Shown piece after piece: positions 19,016-27,767 of a DNA stretch of 64,000 nt (position 1 is its first letter; each line of letters opens with the position of its first letter). Under the pieces are notes generated by a model, which saw only the letters and a list, made by a program, of their open reading frames with translations, made no database searches and was not told where the DNA came from. Origin of the DNA: Acidobacteriota bacterium (lineage in GTDB: Bacteria; Acidobacteriota; Terriglobia; Terriglobales; Acidobacteriaceae); contig QIAU01000124.1 in the NCBI GenBank assembly GCA_003225055.1, forward strand, positions 62,001 to 126,000. The letters run 5' to 3'. The position numbers and the translations under genes were made by a program.

Positions 19016-20686
19016 ATGCCAAAACCAATCTTGCTGAGCGTGGATGATGATTCCGACGTGTTGCGGGCGATTGAGCGCGACCTGCGATCTCAATACGGAG
19101 CCGAGTATCGGATCATGGGCAGCGACTCTTCAGAGCAAGCGCTGGACATTCTGAAGCAGTTGAAGGTTCGCAACGATAGCGTAGCCCTGCTTCTGGCCGA
19201 TCAGCGCATGCCCGGCATGGACGGAGTCCAGTTTTTGCAGGAGGCCATGCGCATATACCCCGAGGCAAAGAGAGCGTTGCTCACCGCCTATGCCGACACA
19301 AGCGCTGCCATCAGTGCCATCAATCAGGCGAGTATCAATTACTTCTTTTTGAAGCCCTGGGATCCACCTGCCGAGCGTCTGTATCCGCAGCTAGATGACA
19401 TGCTCGACGATTGGCAGGCTTCCCATCGGCCACCCTTTGAGGGAATCCGAGTCTTGGGGACGCGCTGGTCGCCGCGTTCTTATGAGCTGCGAGATTTCCT
19501 TGCACGGAACCATGTGCCCTATCAATGGATCGATATAGAACTCAGCGGCAATGACCCCGAAACCAAGCGCCTTCTGGAAGCATTGGGGCCGGAGGCGACA
19601 AAGCTTCCAGTCGCGCTCTTCCCCGATGGGACGAAACTTCTCGAAACCCTACCGGCGCAGGTGGCACAAAAAGTAGGCTTGCGAACCCGGGCTCAGACTA
19701 GTTTCTACGAGCTGGCAATTGTTGGTGGGGGACCCGCTGGTTTGGCAGCCGCAGTTTATGGCGCTTCGGAAGGGCTGCACACGGTGATCGTCGAACGGGA
19801 AGCTCCCGGCGGCCAGGCTGGAATGAGTTCGCGAATTGAGAACTATCTTGGCTTTCCAACCGGTTTAAGCGGGGGCGATCTGGCCAGGCGCGCGGTGGTA
19901 CAGGCCAAACGGTTCGGAGTCGAAATCCTGGCCCCTCAGGAAGTTACCGGCGTCCGGACGGAAGGGCCTTACCGGATTCTGAAATTGGCCGATGCCAACG
20001 AAATCTCCTGTCATGCTCTGATGATCGCCACGGGAGTCCAGTGGCGTCGTCTCTCAGCTCCTGGCGTCGATAGGCTGCAGGGCGCGGGTGTCTACTACGG
20101 CGGTGGTGCTACGGAAGCTCTCTCCTGTAAGGGCGAAATAATCTATGTGGTTGGCGGAGCAAATTCCGCTGGACAGGCAGCAATGAACTTCGCTAAGTAT
20201 GCCGATCGAGTTGTCATACTGGTGCGTGGAAACTCGCTTTCCGGCACGATGTCGAAGTATCTGATTGATCAGATTCAACAAACGCCCAACGTCCAGTTGT
20301 GGAGGCATGCGAGCGTAGCCGAAGTGCATGGCGACTCACACCTTGCAGAGATTTCGATCCTTTGTTCCGATACGAACGCGGTAGAACGAGTTCCAGCCAG
20401 TGCCATGTTTATTTTCATCGGCGCGTTGCCGCAAACGGACTGGCTGGGAGATACGGTCGAGCGCGACGAGCGCGGATTTATTCTTACTGGGCCCGATCTC
20501 ATTCGCAAAGGGGATCGTCCCAAAGGATGGATTCTCGACCGAGATCCCTTTCTTCTCGAGACCAATGTTCCCGGAGTTTTCGCGGTAGGAGATGTGCGGC
20601 ACGGATCGGTCAAGCGCGTCGCGTCTGGAGTCGGCGAGGGATCCGTGGCCGTCCAGTTCATTCACCAATATTTGAGCAAAGTTTAA
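19016..20686 (+). CDS. Response-regulator receiver fused to thioredoxin-reductase-like flavoprotein
   Basis: 556 residues. Residues 1-~130 are a receiver domain with the acidic pocket Asp10-Asp12, phospho-acceptor Asp62 (ADQRMPGMDG), Thr90 and Lys113 (FLKPW). Residues ~143-220 resemble a glutaredoxin/thioredoxin fold (IRVLGTRWSPRSYELRDFLA, KLPVALFPDG), but the active-site CxxC position reads WSPRS. Residues ~230-556 are a thioredoxin-reductase-like domain with FAD motif IVGGGPAGLAAAVYGASEG, NADPH motif VVGGANSAGQAA and the C-terminal FAVGDVRHGSVKRVASGVGE. The redox-active CxxC is replaced: GVYYGGGATEA at 359-368. FAD/NAD(P)H binding looks kept; classic disulfide chemistry looks lost. It abuts the histidine kinase gene (stop and start touch), so it is the likely partner. 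Confidence 0.9.
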   Translation: MPKPILLSVDDDSDVLRAIERDLRSQYGAEYRIMGSDSSEQALDILKQLKVRNDSVALLLADQRMPGMDGVQFLQEAMRIYPEAKRALLTAYADTSAAISAINQASINYFFLKPWDPPAERLYPQLDDMLDDWQASHRPPFEGIRVLGTRWSPRSYELRDFLARNHVPYQWIDIELSGNDPETKRLLEALGPEATKLPVALFPDGTKLLETLPAQVAQKVGLRTRAQTSFYELAIVGGGPAGLAAAVYGASEGLHTVIVEREAPGGQAGMSSRIENYLGFPTGLSGGDLARRAVVQAKRFGVEILAPQEVTGVRTEGPYRILKLADANEISCHALMIATGVQWRRLSAPGVDRLQGAGVYYGGGATEALSCKGEIIYVVGGANSAGQAAMNFAKYADRVVILVRGNSLSGTMSKYLIDQIQQTPNVQLWRHASVAEVHGDSHLAEISILCSDTNAVERVPASAMFIFIGALPQTDWLGDTVERDERGFILTGPDLIRKGDRPKGWILDRDPFLLETNVPGVFAVGDVRHGSVKRVASGVGEGSVAVQFIHQYLSKV

Positions 20687-22072
20687 ATGGCAGACCAATC
20701 AGAGCTATTGCAGTTCCCAACATTCGCCGACCTGCCGGAAGACCAGATTGATTGGTTTCTCGCTCAGTCGCAGGAGATTTACGTTAAGGCGGGTGACATC
20801 TACGCACGCCAAGGTGATCCCGCAGACGCAATGTTCGTGATGCTCGACGGGCAATTTCAGTGGCGAGGTGAACTGGCCGGCGAAACAATCGTAATGGCCA
20901 GCAAGGTTGGAGATGTCACCGGAGCCCTGCCATATTCGAGGATGAAGCAGTTCACGGTGACTGGAAGAGCCATCACCGATGGCCGCGTTTTGCGATTTCC
21001 AGCATCGCTGTTTCCGGAACTGATCCAACATATGCCTGAGTTGGCCAAGCGTCTGGTAGGGCTGATGTCAGACCGGATTCGCGAAGCCACACGATTTGAG
21101 CAACAGCGCGATCGGCTTGCTGCCTTGGGGAAGCTCTCTGCCGGGCTCGCGCATGAGCTCAACAATCCTGCCTCAGCGGCGAAGCGCGCCACCAGCCAGT
21201 TGCGCGACATGCTGAAGCGCATTAAAGATGCAAGTCATGAGCTGGGACGGCACGAGCTCACGGCAGCGCAGAAAGCAGAGATCGAAAACCTCGAGGCTTC
21301 GATTACCGGAAGTAACCAACCTCCGCTCGACGCGTTGGCTGCGAGCGATCTTGAGGAACGAATCGATTCCTTATTGCGCGGCCATGGGCAGAATGGTCTC
21401 TGGCAACTCTCGGCAGACCTGGCGCGGCATGGGATCAAGCCGGAAGCACTGGAATCGCTGTTCGCGAAAATGGATGCCGACACCGCTCGTGCAGCACTCG
21501 TCAGGCTGGCTGCATCGGTCGAGGTCGCGACTTTGTTGAATGAAATTGAGAGCAGCGCGTCGCGAATCTCAGACCTTGTTCTGGCTATCAAGGAATACAC
21601 ATTCATGGACCAGGCGCCGGTACAAAATGTCGACGTGATAAAAAGCCTGGAAAACACGCTTACAATCTTGAACCACAAGCTCAAACGCGGAGTGGTGGTG
21701 AAGCGCGACTACCAACGTGTTCCTCTTCTCGTCAATTCCTTCGGCAGCGAACTCAATCAAGTCTGGACCAATCTCATCGACAATGCCATCGACGCAATGG
21801 GCGGCAAAGGCGAGCTAAGGGTGCGAACTTACCGTGACGATTCCTGCGTAGTGGTCGAGATCGGCGACAATGGTCCGGGAATTTCGCCCCAGATAAGAGC
21901 GCATATCTTTGAACCCTTCTTCACCACGAAGGCAGTCGGACAGGGCACCGGGCTAGGTCTGGATACGGTGCAGCGTATTGTGAAGAAACACCGGGGCAGT
22001 ATCCAGGTTAACTCAGAGCCGGGCGACACCCGTTTTCAAGTGTGGCTGCCATTATCAGAAGCTGCGGGTTGA
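20687..22072 (+). CDS. Histidine kinase with N-terminal cyclic-nucleotide-binding-type domain
   Basis: 461 residues; ATG 20687 directly follows the TAA of the preceding gene, so the two are one operon. Residues ~10-125 form a cNMP/Crp-type jelly roll (VKAGDIYARQGDPADAMFVM, LDGQFQWRGELAGETIV). The H-box follows at His156 (LSAGLAHELNNPASAAKRA). The HATPase domain has the N-box TNLIDNAIDAMGG, G1 GDNGPGI, the F-box region FFTTKAVGQGTGLGL and the C-terminal RIVKKHRGSIQVNSEPGD. No membrane segment is seen, so it should be cytoplasmic. The natural phosphorylation target is the receiver of the upstream fusion protein. The ligand of the N-terminal domain is not known. An 8-bp inverted repeat (22088-22095 with 22126-22133) lies just after the stop. 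Confidence 0.9.
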   Translation: MADQSELLQFPTFADLPEDQIDWFLAQSQEIYVKAGDIYARQGDPADAMFVMLDGQFQWRGELAGETIVMASKVGDVTGALPYSRMKQFTVTGRAITDGRVLRFPASLFPELIQHMPELAKRLVGLMSDRIREATRFEQQRDRLAALGKLSAGLAHELNNPASAAKRATSQLRDMLKRIKDASHELGRHELTAAQKAEIENLEASITGSNQPPLDALAASDLEERIDSLLRGHGQNGLWQLSADLARHGIKPEALESLFAKMDADTARAALVRLAASVEVATLLNEIESSASRISDLVLAIKEYTFMDQAPVQNVDVIKSLENTLTILNHKLKRGVVVKRDYQRVPLLVNSFGSELNQVWTNLIDNAIDAMGGKGELRVRTYRDDSCVVVEIGDNGPGISPQIRAHIFEPFFTTKAVGQGTGLGLDTVQRIVKKHRGSIQVNSEPGDTRFQVWLPLSEAAG

Positions 22073-22119
22073 CTTGCACGGAAGCAGCGCCGGTGTGCCG
22101 ATTGCGGTGCACGCCCACC

Positions 22120-22368
22120 CTACTTCACCGGCGAGGGCGTTTTGTAGTCTGGCTTTGGCGGCGAGCATACCGAGTCAAACCATCGGCTGATATACACCTC
22201 GGCGTGGCCTTCACCGCAGTAATGTCTGGCTCCAGGCGCGCTCGCGGCTTCGGAATTCCATCGACGCACAGTGAGTTCGGAATCTCCGCATTGAATCACA
22301 AACCAGTGGATGGGATGGTTATCTACAATTCCGCAAACTTCACATCTGAATTCCTGCAGCGCTGTCAT
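22120..22368 (-). CDS. Small Cys/His protein, probably zinc-binding
   Basis: 82 residues. Cys9-x2-Cys12 (FRCEVCG) near the N-terminus and Cys51-x3-His55 (HYCGEGH) later form a plausible zinc site; an invariant-looking RW (VRRW, ISRW) pattern surrounds it. I have seen similar short proteins in Acidobacteriota genomes but know no function. It converges with the histidine kinase gene. The frame on the opposite strand shows no family features. Confidence 0.55.
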   Translation of the reverse strand: MTALQEFRCEVCGIVDNHPIHWFVIQCGDSELTVRRWNSEAASAPGARHYCGEGHAEVYISRWFDSVCSPPKPDYKTPSPVK

Positions 22369-22485
22369 AAGTTCCTGTCCCGCTCGCGTGAGTGTTCAAT
22401 CTCCAATCGGACCATGCCGCCTGCCCCAGGAGCGCGATCATCCCGGCGAGATACCGCATGTCGTCCATAACGTCTTCAGATGTCT

Positions 22486-22953
22486 TCAGTCCTTGTCCAG
22501 ATATTCATCAGGAACATCGTCCTCTGGCACCTCGCGCGTGCGAACCTCCCTTTCATCAGCGGCCTCGGCGTTCTCCACGCCCGCCACAACGTCGGCTTCG
22601 AAAGCGTTACCTTCCTCGAGCAACTCGTCGACACTCTCCGAATCTGCACTTTCGATTCTGGATATTCCTTGCTGATCTCCCGATTGTTCGCCCGAATGCG
22701 CCCCCAGTCCCTCCCGTGGGAATGCTCTACTCGTAGTCAGTTTTCTCTTTCCAGCCGGTGCTTTCGGAGCGTTGGCCATCTTATCGGCGGTTTTCTTCTT
22801 GCCGAGGCTCGTCGTTTTTGCCGCTACACTCTTCCGAGCATCCTTCTTCTTCGCCAATTTCTTCTTGGCTGACTGCTTCGTTGGAGTCATTTTGCCAACG
22901 GCGGTTCTCTTCGATTTCGTTCTCTTCTTCTTAGGTTTCTTCTTGGCATGCAT
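22486..22953 (-). CDS. Bipolar protein: Lys-rich N-terminal half, acidic C-terminal half
   Basis: 155 residues. Residues 1-~75 are almost only Lys, Ala, Arg, Thr and Ser (AKKKLAKKKDARKS), like histone-H1-type bacterial tails. Residues ~100-155 are acidic and look conserved (ESVDELLEEGNAFEADVVAG, EVPEDDVPDEYLDKD). The acidic end resembles a short domain that occurs, often alone, in many soil bacteria; its function is unknown to me. Nucleic-acid binding through the basic half is an inference from charge only. Intact, single gene. Confidence 0.65.
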   Translation of the reverse strand: MHAKKKPKKKRTKSKRTAVGKMTPTKQSAKKKLAKKKDARKSVAAKTTSLGKKKTADKMANAPKAPAGKRKLTTSRAFPREGLGAHSGEQSGDQQGISRIESADSESVDELLEEGNAFEADVVAGVENAEAADEREVRTREVPEDDVPDEYLDKD

Positions 22954-23654
22954 AGCCGCAGTCTACCACCGGTCACGGTTCGCCGCCTTTCCATCCTGCT
23001 ACGAGTGCTACGAGGTCAGGTGCTGGGCGCAGGACTGTTGTGGCGGCCATTGGCTTCTATTTCTATCATCTCAGAAGGGTAGCTGCGACCAGCACTCCGA
23101 CTCCGAGCTTCCGCAGGAGAGAGGCGACAAACTAGGGTGGGTTAGCCATGCCCGACGAATTTTTGGAAGCTGAGCTGCACAGTGCTCGTCTCAATCGAAG
23201 GCATGCTGCCTCTCCTGGCTTTTTACCGGCTGCAAGGATGAGCTTGTCAGGCGGGACCGTGGCAAAGATCTCATTCGTTAGGCACAGAAGTTGAGCGTTG
23301 TAGCCCGCCTGCATAGCGCCGCCCTCTCCCGGCGTCCTGAAATCCAGCTTCACCACTTATCCAATGAGGTCGATGGTGAAGTCCGGCGCGGGAAAGCCAC
23401 AGACCAATGTCTTATCAAGCGCGTAGTGACCCTGGCGCGGAAAAACGGTGGCGACACGGAGATGCCCTGAAGGATTAGACCTCCTCAAGGAACTCGGCAA
23501 GCGAACGATAAGCAGCCGCGAGAGCGACCACGAGGTTAGCGGTCGTTAGATCGGCCGTTTTCTTCATATCCGCGGGAATGGGGCGTTCTATCTGCCAATG
23601 TGATTTAATGATCAAATCATTTCCGGGGGCCTCCCTCTTCCTGCCGACTCCCCC
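22954..23654. other. Gene-poor region with one possible 30-codon frame
   Basis: About 700 bases. A minus-strand frame at 23475-23567 reads MKKTADLTTANLVVALAAAY and ends FLEEV; it could be a very small gene but has no support beyond its composition. Another minus-strand frame at 23132-23356 has no recognisable domain. No repeat or terminator was seen. Confidence 0.3.
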
Positions 23655-24134
23655 CTAATGCCCCTCAGCCCGGAGATGCTCTTGCTTGTCGAGGGTTTCC
23701 GCTGCGGCGATTCCGAGCCTCTTGAGGGAGCTGTACATTTGTCTTTTTTCTCTCTGGGAGAGCACGGACATAACAGCTTCAAGGTCGTTGGCATGTTTTT
23801 CGAAGCACGATGCTGCCAATCGTTTGCCCTGTTGCGTGAGCTTCACGATGCGTGCGCGCCTGTCGTCAGGGCTGGATTTGCGGACGACCAGGCCGCGTTT
23901 TTCGAGACGGTCGACTGCGGCGGTCATGGAGCCACTGGCCAGCAATACTTTACCCTGAATCTCTGAGATCGAGAGAGGACCTTTATGCAGCAGGGCCTCT
24001 AATGCCGCGAAGTCCGTGAGGCATAACCCCGCCTTGGCAATGCTCTGCTCAGCGAGCTGCCGGAGTCCGTGGTGACTCCTCGTCATCACTAGCCAGAGCC
24101 GAGGTGCTGTAAGGTGACCGATGCTCTTCTTCAT
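23655..24134 (-). CDS. MarR-family transcriptional regulator
   Basis: 159 residues. Central winged helix with FAALEALLHKGPLSISEIQG, LASGSMTAAVDRLEKRGLV and the wing KSSPDDRRARIVKLTQQGK, a standard MarR pattern. It starts 9 bp after the DoxX stop on the same strand, so it is the second gene of a DoxX-MarR operon and may autoregulate it. The effector is unknown. Confidence 0.9.
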   Translation of the reverse strand: MKKSIGHLTAPRLWLVMTRSHHGLRQLAEQSIAKAGLCLTDFAALEALLHKGPLSISEIQGKVLLASGSMTAAVDRLEKRGLVVRKSSPDDRRARIVKLTQQGKRLAASCFEKHANDLEAVMSVLSQREKRQMYSSLKRLGIAAAETLDKQEHLRAEGH

Positions 24135-24143
24135 GCCACTCTT

Positions 24144-24620
24144 CTATGAAACAGCTTGCGCGCGCAGCGGCCCCTTGGCCGGGGACAACAGCAGCCGGTC
24201 AATCGAAACTGCTCCGGCGCCGCGAATGGTCACGAAGACCGCAATCGCGAGCGCCAGCAGGTGATACTCATAACCTTCACCCTTCAGCGCACCAGTCCAA
24301 TTCATAAAGAAGCCGACCTTCCCATGGACCATGGCAATCGCCACGACCATGTTGCAAAGGATTCCAAACGCCGCGATTCGCGCAAGGAATCCCAGGATGA
24401 GACCGAGCCCCCCGAAGAATTCCGCGACAATCGCCAAGAATGCAAACACCGCGGGAATGTGCATGGCGCGGGTGAAGAAGCCCATTGTGCCGGTAAAGCC
24501 GTATCCCCCGAACCAGCCCAACATTTTCTGGGCACCATGTGCGAAGAACACCACTCCCAGCACGAGCCGGAGGACTGTCGTTGCCGTGTCATTGTCGGTG
24601 GCAATCAATTTGCGGATCAT
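24144..24620 (-). CDS. DoxX-family membrane protein
   Basis: 158 residues from the second of two close ATGs (24620); it is better spaced from the AAAGGAA site than the ATG six bases upstream. Four hydrophobic helices with the family pattern LRLVLGVVFFAHGAQKMLGW and FGGLGLILGFLARIAAFGIL. DoxX proteins are small inner-membrane proteins linked to oxidative stress or thiosulfate:quinone metabolism in some species; the exact role here is open. First in an operon with a MarR regulator. Confidence 0.88.
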   Translation of the reverse strand: MIRKLIATDNDTATTVLRLVLGVVFFAHGAQKMLGWFGGYGFTGTMGFFTRAMHIPAVFAFLAIVAEFFGGLGLILGFLARIAAFGILCNMVVAIAMVHGKVGFFMNWTGALKGEGYEYHLLALAIAVFVTIRGAGAVSIDRLLLSPAKGPLRAQAVS

Positions 24621-24904
24621 AAGCATTTCCTTTCAAGCGAAGCTTTCTGCCCAAGGCAAGCAGCGGTACAGTAAACACAGATGATTATTCTCTAATAAGG
24701 ATTCTTTTGATCGAGATAAATGGAAACGAAGGTCGGGCAGCCCGGCAACCCCGGCTGTAGGCAAAATGGCGGTAGATTTGGCTTGGGTGCCGTGGTGGGG
24801 GGTTGGAAAGATCGCAGCTTCTTGCCAGGCTTACCGCGCGGCCAGCCGCCGCCCAGGAACCGATATATTTCAACAAACGAATGCAGTTCCCTGCTGTCAT
24901 TCGC

Positions 24905-25269
24905 CCTAGTTCAAGGCTGCCGGGAGAAGATGCGCCATGGGTTCGCACGCAGGCGATTTGCAGGGAGCGAAGGGCGGCAACTGTGAACGAAAAAGCCTGA
25001 ATATTGCTCCCAACCAGAGGCGGAGAATGCCCCACGGTCCACCGTCAACACCTCGTCTGCTACCCCCGGGAAGTGCGTCGAAAGCGGGCTGGATTGCGGC
25101 GCGAAGGTCAATCGCAACATGGCGATGCACGATCTCTTTGCAGAACTTCTCCGTCGGTTACCAGCCGCTCTCGGTCGGTGATCAGTTTTCCAGCAAGCGC
25201 CGCGCATCAACCGATGTGGTGAGGAGCGCCAACCAGATACTTTGGGATGTTGGAGTCGATCAGAATCAC
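24905..25269 (-). pseudogene. PIN-domain (VapC-like) toxin remnant
   Basis: A GTG at 25269 begins VILIDSNIPKYLVGAPHH, the typical N-terminus of a PIN-domain toxin with the first catalytic Asp. The frame then stops (TGA after PHHIG), and later toxin parts appear in other frames: KLITDRERLVTDGEVLQ, then HRHVAIDLRAAIQPAFDALP, then VADEVLTVDRGAF. At least three frame changes occur. The C-terminal part is not recognisable. The toxin cannot be made as a whole. Confidence 0.7.
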
Positions 25270-25488
25270 GGCTGCAAACCGCGTATATATCCCGCTTCGA
25301 TTTTCAGCAAGCATGCTATCGATATCACCAGCAGGATATCGATGCTGCACCGCGCGCCGCACCGTTTCGAGCTTTTTCTCCAGACTGCCGATGAGCTCTC
25401 TGCGGCGCGCAAGGTCGAGCGCCTGCCGCACCCATTCTGCAATCGACATGCGCCGGGAGCGAGCCGCCCGCTGAATCTCCATGGCCAT
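25270..25488 (-). pseudogene. VapB-like antitoxin with frameshifted 3' end
   Basis: The frame from 25488 reads MAMEIQRAARSRRMSIAEWV then RQALDLARRRELIGSLEKKL, a ribbon-helix-helix-type antitoxin. Near the end an excess T (run 25301-25304) turns the expected LAEIEAGYIRGL into LAENRSGIYTR and carries the frame straight into the toxin start, giving an accidental antitoxin-toxin N-terminus fusion of 93 residues. The original 5' end, with the first RHH strand, is also disturbed upstream of 25488. Its partner toxin is ruined, so the module is dead. Confidence 0.65.
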
Positions 25489-25543
25489 GGCAATGCCGGA
25501 GGTGCGCCCGGCAGGTAGAAGAAATGCGCTTTAACGTGCAGAG

Positions 25544-25560
25544 ACCGAGGTTACCTCGGT
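25544..25560. repeat. 8-bp inverted repeat upstream of the VapB-like gene
   Basis: ACCGAGGT-T-ACCTCGGT is a perfect 8-bp dyad with a one-base centre, 56 bases upstream of the antitoxin frame. RHH antitoxins bind such dyads in their own promoters, so this may be the old operator; it could equally be a chance or IS-end sequence. Confidence 0.45.
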
Positions 25561-25639
25561 GGCGCATGTCCATGCTCGAGAAAAGACTGCTCAAACCAAC
25601 ACCAGTATCTGTAAGACGCTCGTGCCCGCACTTGTCAAT

Positions 25640-26110
25640 AAAGTTGTGTTTAACAGATTCATGCCGTAGTCTCGAAACGGGATTGAGACATGGCATTGAA
25701 CTGGTGAAGCACGGGCGCGATATTCTTGCTCATGGTTTTCCATCGCCCCTGCTTCCCGGGAAGAAACGGCGGGGCCGAGTTCGAGCTTTAGGATCTCTTC
25801 CAAGTGGAAGTAACCAACACTGTTGCGGGGCATCATTTCCAGTTGACCGTTAATGGCTTCTACGACATTGGTCGCAGACAGAGAGCGGCGAATGGTTTCC
25901 GGATAGCTGAGAAAAGCCAAGCAATGCAGGCACTTCTCACGCAGTTCACCGGTGAAAGGGAAACAGTTTTTGGCGAAGCAATCGCACAGTTGTTGCGATG
26001 GAACGCGAGCCCGACGACGATGAGCGCCATAGCGCATGCCATCGGCTGGGTGGAGCAGATCATGGCGAGATCGATCGGCTTTAGCCTACAAAGCCGGGAA
26101 ACTGACAACC
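25640..26110 (-). pseudogene. IS256-family (mutator-type) transposase remnant
   Basis: C-terminal half of a mutator-type transposase. The minus strand reads HCLAFLSYPETIRRSLSATN, NVVEAINGQLEMMPRNSVGY, FHLEEILKLELGPAVSS, followed in a second frame by the Gln/Phe-rich end (QFNAMSQSRF-like). The N-terminal catalytic part is absent and the frame is broken. No flanking inverted repeats were found. It lies next to the dead toxin-antitoxin pair. Confidence 0.75.
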
Positions 26111-26297
26111 CTCCTCTGCGCAATGTAGAGCAGTGGAGCTCAGCTGGCTTATAGGCGCTCCTCGCCCAGCCATCCCGACCGATCCGGCTTTTTGAGAAAA
26201 CCTGATAATGCCGCTAGGGAGTTTTTCGGTTTCGACGTAACATTTCTCCGGCTCGGGAATCTTACTTATGTTGTTGGTATTCCGCGGGTTCAACCCC

Positions 26298-27017
26298 ATG
26301 TCTTCGCGCACAGATCCTCGCAGGTTTAAGGCCCTGAGCCGGCGTGAGCTGCTCAAGCTCACGCCGATCGTGGCCTTGGGCTCATTTGCGATAGCAGGGC
26401 TACAGAAGCCGCTCCTCAAGGCCGGACTTGATTTCAGCGACTGGGCTTCAGCAAAGCTGTTTCGTTCGGGGCACCTTGCGCCCACATTTCGAGACTCCGA
26501 CCTCACACCTTTCGACCGGTTCCCCATTAACGACTACGACGTGGACGACCCGGGAGTCGACTTCGACGAGTGGACCCTGACCGTGTCCGGTGCAGTTCAG
26601 AAGCCAGGAGACTACACTTTGGACCAGATCCAGGCTCTGCCCAAGCTCACGCAGAACACGCGGCATGTTTGCGTGGAGGGATGGGACGTGATCGGCCAGT
26701 TCGGGGGAGTGCGCCTGTCAGACTTCCTCGAGATGATCGGCTCAGATCCGACGGCGCGCTTCATCAGCCTAGAGTGCGCGGATGACTACTACGAGTCGCT
26801 CGATATGGCCACGGCCATGCATCCGCAATCTTTGCTCTGCTACGAAATGTACGGCCATCCCCTGACCCGTGAACACGGGGCGCCGCTGCGCCTGCAGATC
26901 CCGACCAAGATCGGCTACAAGCAGGCCAAATATCTCACTGACATCAAGGTTGGCCACGTTCTCGAAAAAATCGGCTATTGGGAAGATCAAGGCTATTCCG
27001 AATTCTATGGTCTGTAG
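26298..27017 (+). CDS. Tat-exported molybdopterin-dependent oxidoreductase (sulfite oxidase/MsrP-like)
   Basis: 239 residues from ATG 26298. The N-terminus carries a Tat motif, SRRELLKL, followed by a hydrophobic stretch (PIVALGSFAIAG), so the protein should be exported folded. The oxidoreductase-molybdopterin domain follows, with Cys125 in RHVCVEGWDV as the expected Mo ligand, and GHPLTREHGAPLRLQIPTKI and YKQAKYLTDIKV later. The gene lies 17 bp before a cytochrome b gene, which should supply or accept electrons at the membrane, as MsrQ does for MsrP. The substrate is not known; sulfite, methionine sulfoxide or others are possible. Confidence 0.87.
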   Translation: MSSRTDPRRFKALSRRELLKLTPIVALGSFAIAGLQKPLLKAGLDFSDWASAKLFRSGHLAPTFRDSDLTPFDRFPINDYDVDDPGVDFDEWTLTVSGAVQKPGDYTLDQIQALPKLTQNTRHVCVEGWDVIGQFGGVRLSDFLEMIGSDPTARFISLECADDYYESLDMATAMHPQSLLCYEMYGHPLTREHGAPLRLQIPTKIGYKQAKYLTDIKVGHVLEKIGYWEDQGYSEFYGL

Positions 27018-27034
27018 CCAATGAGGAGATGACC

Positions 27035-27730
27035 ATGGCAACTCGCACGATGACAATCGAAGACGCCAAGGCCGGCGAGGTGACACATGCGGTATATGAG
27101 CACCCTTTTTTAGTGCGCCTCTGCCATTGGCTGAATGCAGTATCGCTGTTCGTCATGGTGGGAAGCGGGCTGCAGATCTTTCGGGCATTTCCGAGCTTCG
27201 GGTCAAAAATTCCGCAGAAAAATCTCCTCGATTGGCCTAAGGCTCTGGCACTCGGCGGTTGGCTGGGAGGTGCTCTCCAGTGGCACCTCACCTTCATGTG
27301 GATCTATATCTTGACCGGTCTTGTCTATGTCGGCTACCAGGTTTTCACCGGCAACTACAGGCAGGTGCTGTTTGTGAGGCGCGATGTTCCCGGAGTGTGG
27401 CCAATGGTGCGCCACTACTTCTTCTTCGGTCCTAAGCCGCCTGTTAGGGAGGCTTACAACCCGCTGCAAAAGTACTCCTATACATCAGCAATTGGATTGG
27501 GCATGCTGTCCGTGCTGACAGGTCTCGCGATATGGAAACCAGTGCAGTTCTCGTGGCTGGCGTGGCTGATGGGGGGCTTTCACCTGGCACGGCTGTGGCA
27601 TTTCCTTATCATGTGGGCGATGCTGTCGTTCGTCTTCGGACATTTGGTGATGGTTGTCCTGCATGGCTGGCAGAACTTCGCCTCCATGTTGACGGGATGG
27701 AAGAAGGACTCGGGATACGGTTCGGAGTAG
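27035..27730 (+). CDS. Cytochrome b561-type membrane subunit
   Basis: 231 residues. GAGGAG (27023-27028) sits 6 bases before ATG 27035, which fits better than ATG 27029. At least four helices are seen, with heme-ligand-type His in FLVRLCHWLNAVSLFVM, WHLTFMWIYILTGLVYVGYQ and LWHFLIMWAMLSFVFGHLVM. It matches thiosulfate-reductase/formate-dehydrogenase-type cytochrome b. It is paired with the exported Mo-oxidoreductase just upstream, so together they form a membrane electron-transfer unit, probably with the quinone pool. Confidence 0.87.
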   Translation: MATRTMTIEDAKAGEVTHAVYEHPFLVRLCHWLNAVSLFVMVGSGLQIFRAFPSFGSKIPQKNLLDWPKALALGGWLGGALQWHLTFMWIYILTGLVYVGYQVFTGNYRQVLFVRRDVPGVWPMVRHYFFFGPKPPVREAYNPLQKYSYTSAIGLGMLSVLTGLAIWKPVQFSWLAWLMGGFHLARLWHFLIMWAMLSFVFGHLVMVVLHGWQNFASMLTGWKKDSGYGSE

Positions 27731-27767
27731 CGGTTGTTTCTGGTAGTGAATCCAGAGTGCGTAACGA

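Noticed and set aside
22088-22133. Inverted repeat CGCCGGTG/CACCGGCG after the kinase gene as a terminator
   Set aside because: The loop is 30 bases and the stem overlaps the next gene's end; too weak for a terminator call.
23132-23356. Minus-strand frame with GYNAQ, reminiscent of IS1182-type transposases
   Set aside because: The match is five residues; flanking sequence has no transposase features.
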